In this document: piece after piece, positions 62,073 through 64,000 of the stretch | Numbering within the stretch: the stretch's first letter is position 1 | Layout: the number at the start of each line of letters is the position of its first letter | Origin: Bacteroidales bacterium | GTDB taxonomy: Bacteria; Bacteroidota; Bacteroidia; Bacteroidales; GCA-2748055 | DNA length: 64,000 nucleotides | NCBI GenBank assembly: GCA_021740585.1 | Contig: JAIOZM010000005.1 | Location: forward strand, 17,380 to 81,379 | Reading direction: 5' to 3' | Notes under the pieces: generated by a model | Database searches by the model: none | What the model saw: the letters and a program-made list of their open reading frames with translations, nothing else | What the model was told of the DNA's origin: nothing | Translations under genes and position numbers: made by a program

Positions 62073-63773
62073 TTAAAACAATTCACTTTTATTACTCTCC
62101 TTCCATATACTATACTTACTAAGTGTATCTTCGACAACATTCTTATTCAAATTTTTCTTGAATACCAAATCCCAAACTGTTTCATTTTCAATTAAATAAT
62201 ATACTTCCCATCTCGAACTATATCTCTCAAGAATATCAAGATTCCAGTCTAAATTATTACTTGAGCTTAATCCCGGGTATTTTTTGTACATATCTAAAGA
62301 CCCCCATTCCAATACTTCTTCATATCTTGTAAGTAAATCCAAGGTCCAATGAATACTTGGATTATGAGATAACTGCAACCAGTCCCATTTATCCTCAAAT
62401 CTGCCTATTAATTTTTCATTCCAAGGCAATGAAGTATTCCTACTAAGTCTCTTCCAATCCCATTTTTGGTGTGTTTCTAGGATTTCTATTGACCAAGATA
62501 TATCAGTCCTGTTACATATTAATCCTATAGTCTCAATACTTGGAAAAATCTTCATAAAGAAATCTGTTGACCAGACAGCAGTTTCAGATAATAATTTCGA
62601 ATAATATGGATCAATGCTAATGTATTCTTTCAGGTCAACCTTACTAATGAAAGCTTTGTTAGTTAATAATTCATCGAAATAAAAATTTTTGAATTCAACA
62701 TTAGATTGCTGTAATTCTTTTATTAATCCGATACTCCAGTTTAAGTTTTGATTACAACTAAGGCCACGTAAATCCCATGGGTATTTGTTCAAAATATCAA
62801 CAGTTATTAATCCGTTATACAAATAACTTAAACTACGAAAACTAATTTTATTCTCGAAAAGCTCTAGTAAATCCTCATTCCAATCAACATTTTTTGCTGA
62901 ACATAACTTATCAAAATCTATCATATTCTCAAATTCAATGATTATTTCTGGGGTCCAAACCATCTTTTCATTCCAAAATAACAATTCCCAATAAATAATT
63001 TCGCGAAATTCATTGAGTAGTTTTATATCAAATAGGATTTCACTATTTGTACAAATCTTTTCCCAATCCCATTTATCCTTATATTTCCTTATTAATTCAA
63101 TCGTCCACGGAATATTCAAATTCTCACTTAAAAGAGTCCAATTCCATTTTTCAGAATAATTTCTAAATATATTTATATTAAAATCACTCAACCTAATATT
63201 CATTAAACTCCTATAGTCAATTTCGAGCCATGGAATTTCTCCTAAGTGCCATCCTATTTTAGTATGACTTGCTTCTGCTTTGTGCAAGATTCTCACATGA
63301 CTGGATATAGCTTCATTAAAATACAATCGACTCCATACCCAATTGTTTTCAAATGAATTTATCAAATCTTCAGAGAACTCAATTGAATTATTTCTACTCA
63401 ATTCACTCCAATCCCAGAAATTTTCATATAACTTTAAGAATACTTTAGTAAACGGAAATGTTTTACTAGTCGATAATAGATTCCAATTAATCTTATCCTT
63501 AAATCGGGTTAAAATATCAGCAGACCACAGATTTGAATTTCCATATTTTGATATTATATCCCAATCTAATATATCTGAATATTGAACCAATTCTAATATA
63601 CTAAATGTATAATACCTTTCTATGAATCTTTTGGTTATAGGAATAATATTTGGGCTAATTGGGAATGTTACAGAATCTGTTTTTATCTCTTCAGACTTAT
63701 TGATTCCAAGCCCACAATTCGAACAAAATTTCGAATCATTATCTATAATCACTCCGCAGTTTTTACAATACAT
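62073..63773 (-). CDS. Zinc-ribbon protein of 25-residue Trp-rich repeats
   Basis: The 566-residue protein begins with a zinc ribbon (Cys3, Cys6, Cys17, Cys20) and then has about fifteen or more repeats of near 25 residues. Good copies are NIPWTIELIRKYKDKWDWEK, SLPWNEKLIGRFEDKWDWLQ and DISWSIEILETHQKWDWKR; the consensus is xxxxW-[ST]-x-[DE]-[IL]-[IL]-x-x-[FY]-x-x-[KN]-W-D-W-x-x-L-S-x-N. There is no signal peptide, so it is cytoplasmic. The repeats probably form an alpha-helical solenoid (inference). I recognise no named family; the role is unknown. Confidence 0.8.
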   Translation of the reverse strand: MYCKNCGVIIDNDSKFCSNCGLGINKSEEIKTDSVTFPISPNIIPITKRFIERYYTFSILELVQYSDILDWDIISKYGNSNLWSADILTRFKDKINWNLLSTSKTFPFTKVFLKLYENFWDWSELSRNNSIEFSEDLINSFENNWVWSRLYFNEAISSHVRILHKAEASHTKIGWHLGEIPWLEIDYRSLMNIRLSDFNINIFRNYSEKWNWTLLSENLNIPWTIELIRKYKDKWDWEKICTNSEILFDIKLLNEFREIIYWELLFWNEKMVWTPEIIIEFENMIDFDKLCSAKNVDWNEDLLELFENKISFRSLSYLYNGLITVDILNKYPWDLRGLSCNQNLNWSIGLIKELQQSNVEFKNFYFDELLTNKAFISKVDLKEYISIDPYYSKLLSETAVWSTDFFMKIFPSIETIGLICNRTDISWSIEILETHQKWDWKRLSRNTSLPWNEKLIGRFEDKWDWLQLSHNPSIHWTLDLLTRYEEVLEWGSLDMYKKYPGLSSSNNLDWNLDILERYSSRWEVYYLIENETVWDLVFKKNLNKNVVEDTLSKYSIWKESNKSELF

Positions 63774-63872
63774 ATTTGGGGGTTTTCGAAAATATATTTA
63801 GATTATATTTTTACTACCTAACCTCAATAATCTGCTTTAAAAAATCCTCTCCCACTTATAAATGAATATTCC

Positions 63873-63920
63873 GGGCAAAGTGTACATTGATTTCGGAGTA
63901 AAGTGTACAATTTGATTTGG
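63873..63920. mobile_element. Possible IS21-like end (partial)
   Basis: GGGCAAAGTGTACATTGATTTC and AAAGTGTACAATTTGATTTGG stand 23 bp apart as direct repeats. Tandem GTGTACA-type units like these occur at the ends of IS21-family elements. Only this edge is in the window, and no transposase is visible, so the call is tentative. Confidence 0.4.
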
Positions 63921-64000
63921 GATCAATTTGTAATGTAAATATATAATTATTTTTTCTTTCTAAGTGATTCTCCTTTTAAATCAAAGCGATGGGCATTTAC

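Overview
The window looks like a piece of a low-GC Bacteroidota chromosome, most like an environmental Bacteroidales/Marinilabiliales-type polysaccharide degrader (lineage is inference). The main evidence is eight proteins ending in the type IX secretion (T9SS) sorting domain with a YPNP/FPNP-type motif, a hybrid two-component system (HTCS), DUF1080 and DUF6340-type proteins, and AT-rich intergenic DNA. No SusC/SusD pair, integrase, CRISPR array or rRNA is visible.

Layout. (1) 0-13 kb is mostly housekeeping and small metabolism: a DMT permease, glucose-6-phosphate isomerase, uracil phosphoribosyltransferase, a double SiaB-like regulator, two divergent DUF1080 proteins, PPK2 and a DUF2817 peptidase. 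(2) 13-25 kb holds a FucP-type sugar permease, a GH5-CBM6 glucanase, an orphan ExbB-like channel divergent from a LytTR regulator, and a 1500-residue CotH/lamin-tail/beta-helix surface protein. (3) 25-28 kb has a sugar isomerase-like lipoprotein and a diketogulonate-reductase-like enzyme, then a YdeI-family gene. (4) 28.5-43 kb contains a 1437-residue HTCS, a HEPN/nucleotidyltransferase pair, an S41-type secreted protease, a triplicated beta-helix gene broken by one frameshift, and a DUF4143 ATPase. The ATPase is flanked by a 240-bp direct repeat that is the tail of the beta-helix gene. A 21-bp-period tandem repeat in front of the protease gene is repeated in front of the decayed copy and is a candidate HTCS operator. 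(5) 45-59 kb is a glycan-degradation cluster: GH9, PL9, a GH55-like beta-helix/propeller fusion, GH30 and two GH16 enzymes. Together with GH5 this is the enzyme set expected for beta-1,3/1,6- and beta-1,4-glucans plus some pectin. (6) 59-64 kb holds flavodoxin, GxxExxY, a His/Asp-rich protein, winged-helix fragments, a 3' half of tRNA-Pro that may mark an island boundary, a zinc-ribbon protein built of 25-residue Trp-rich repeats, and a possible IS21-like end at the right edge.

How the genes may work together (inference): secreted T9SS enzymes cut beta-glucan and pectin outside the cell, lipoprotein or periplasmic enzymes (GH30, DUF1080, TIM-barrel isomerase) process the products, the FucP-type carrier imports sugars, and Pgi feeds glycolysis. 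Several remnants (42.5-43.1, 57.5, 60.8 and 61.9 kb) and dispersed palindromic repeats show that the right half has been rearranged.
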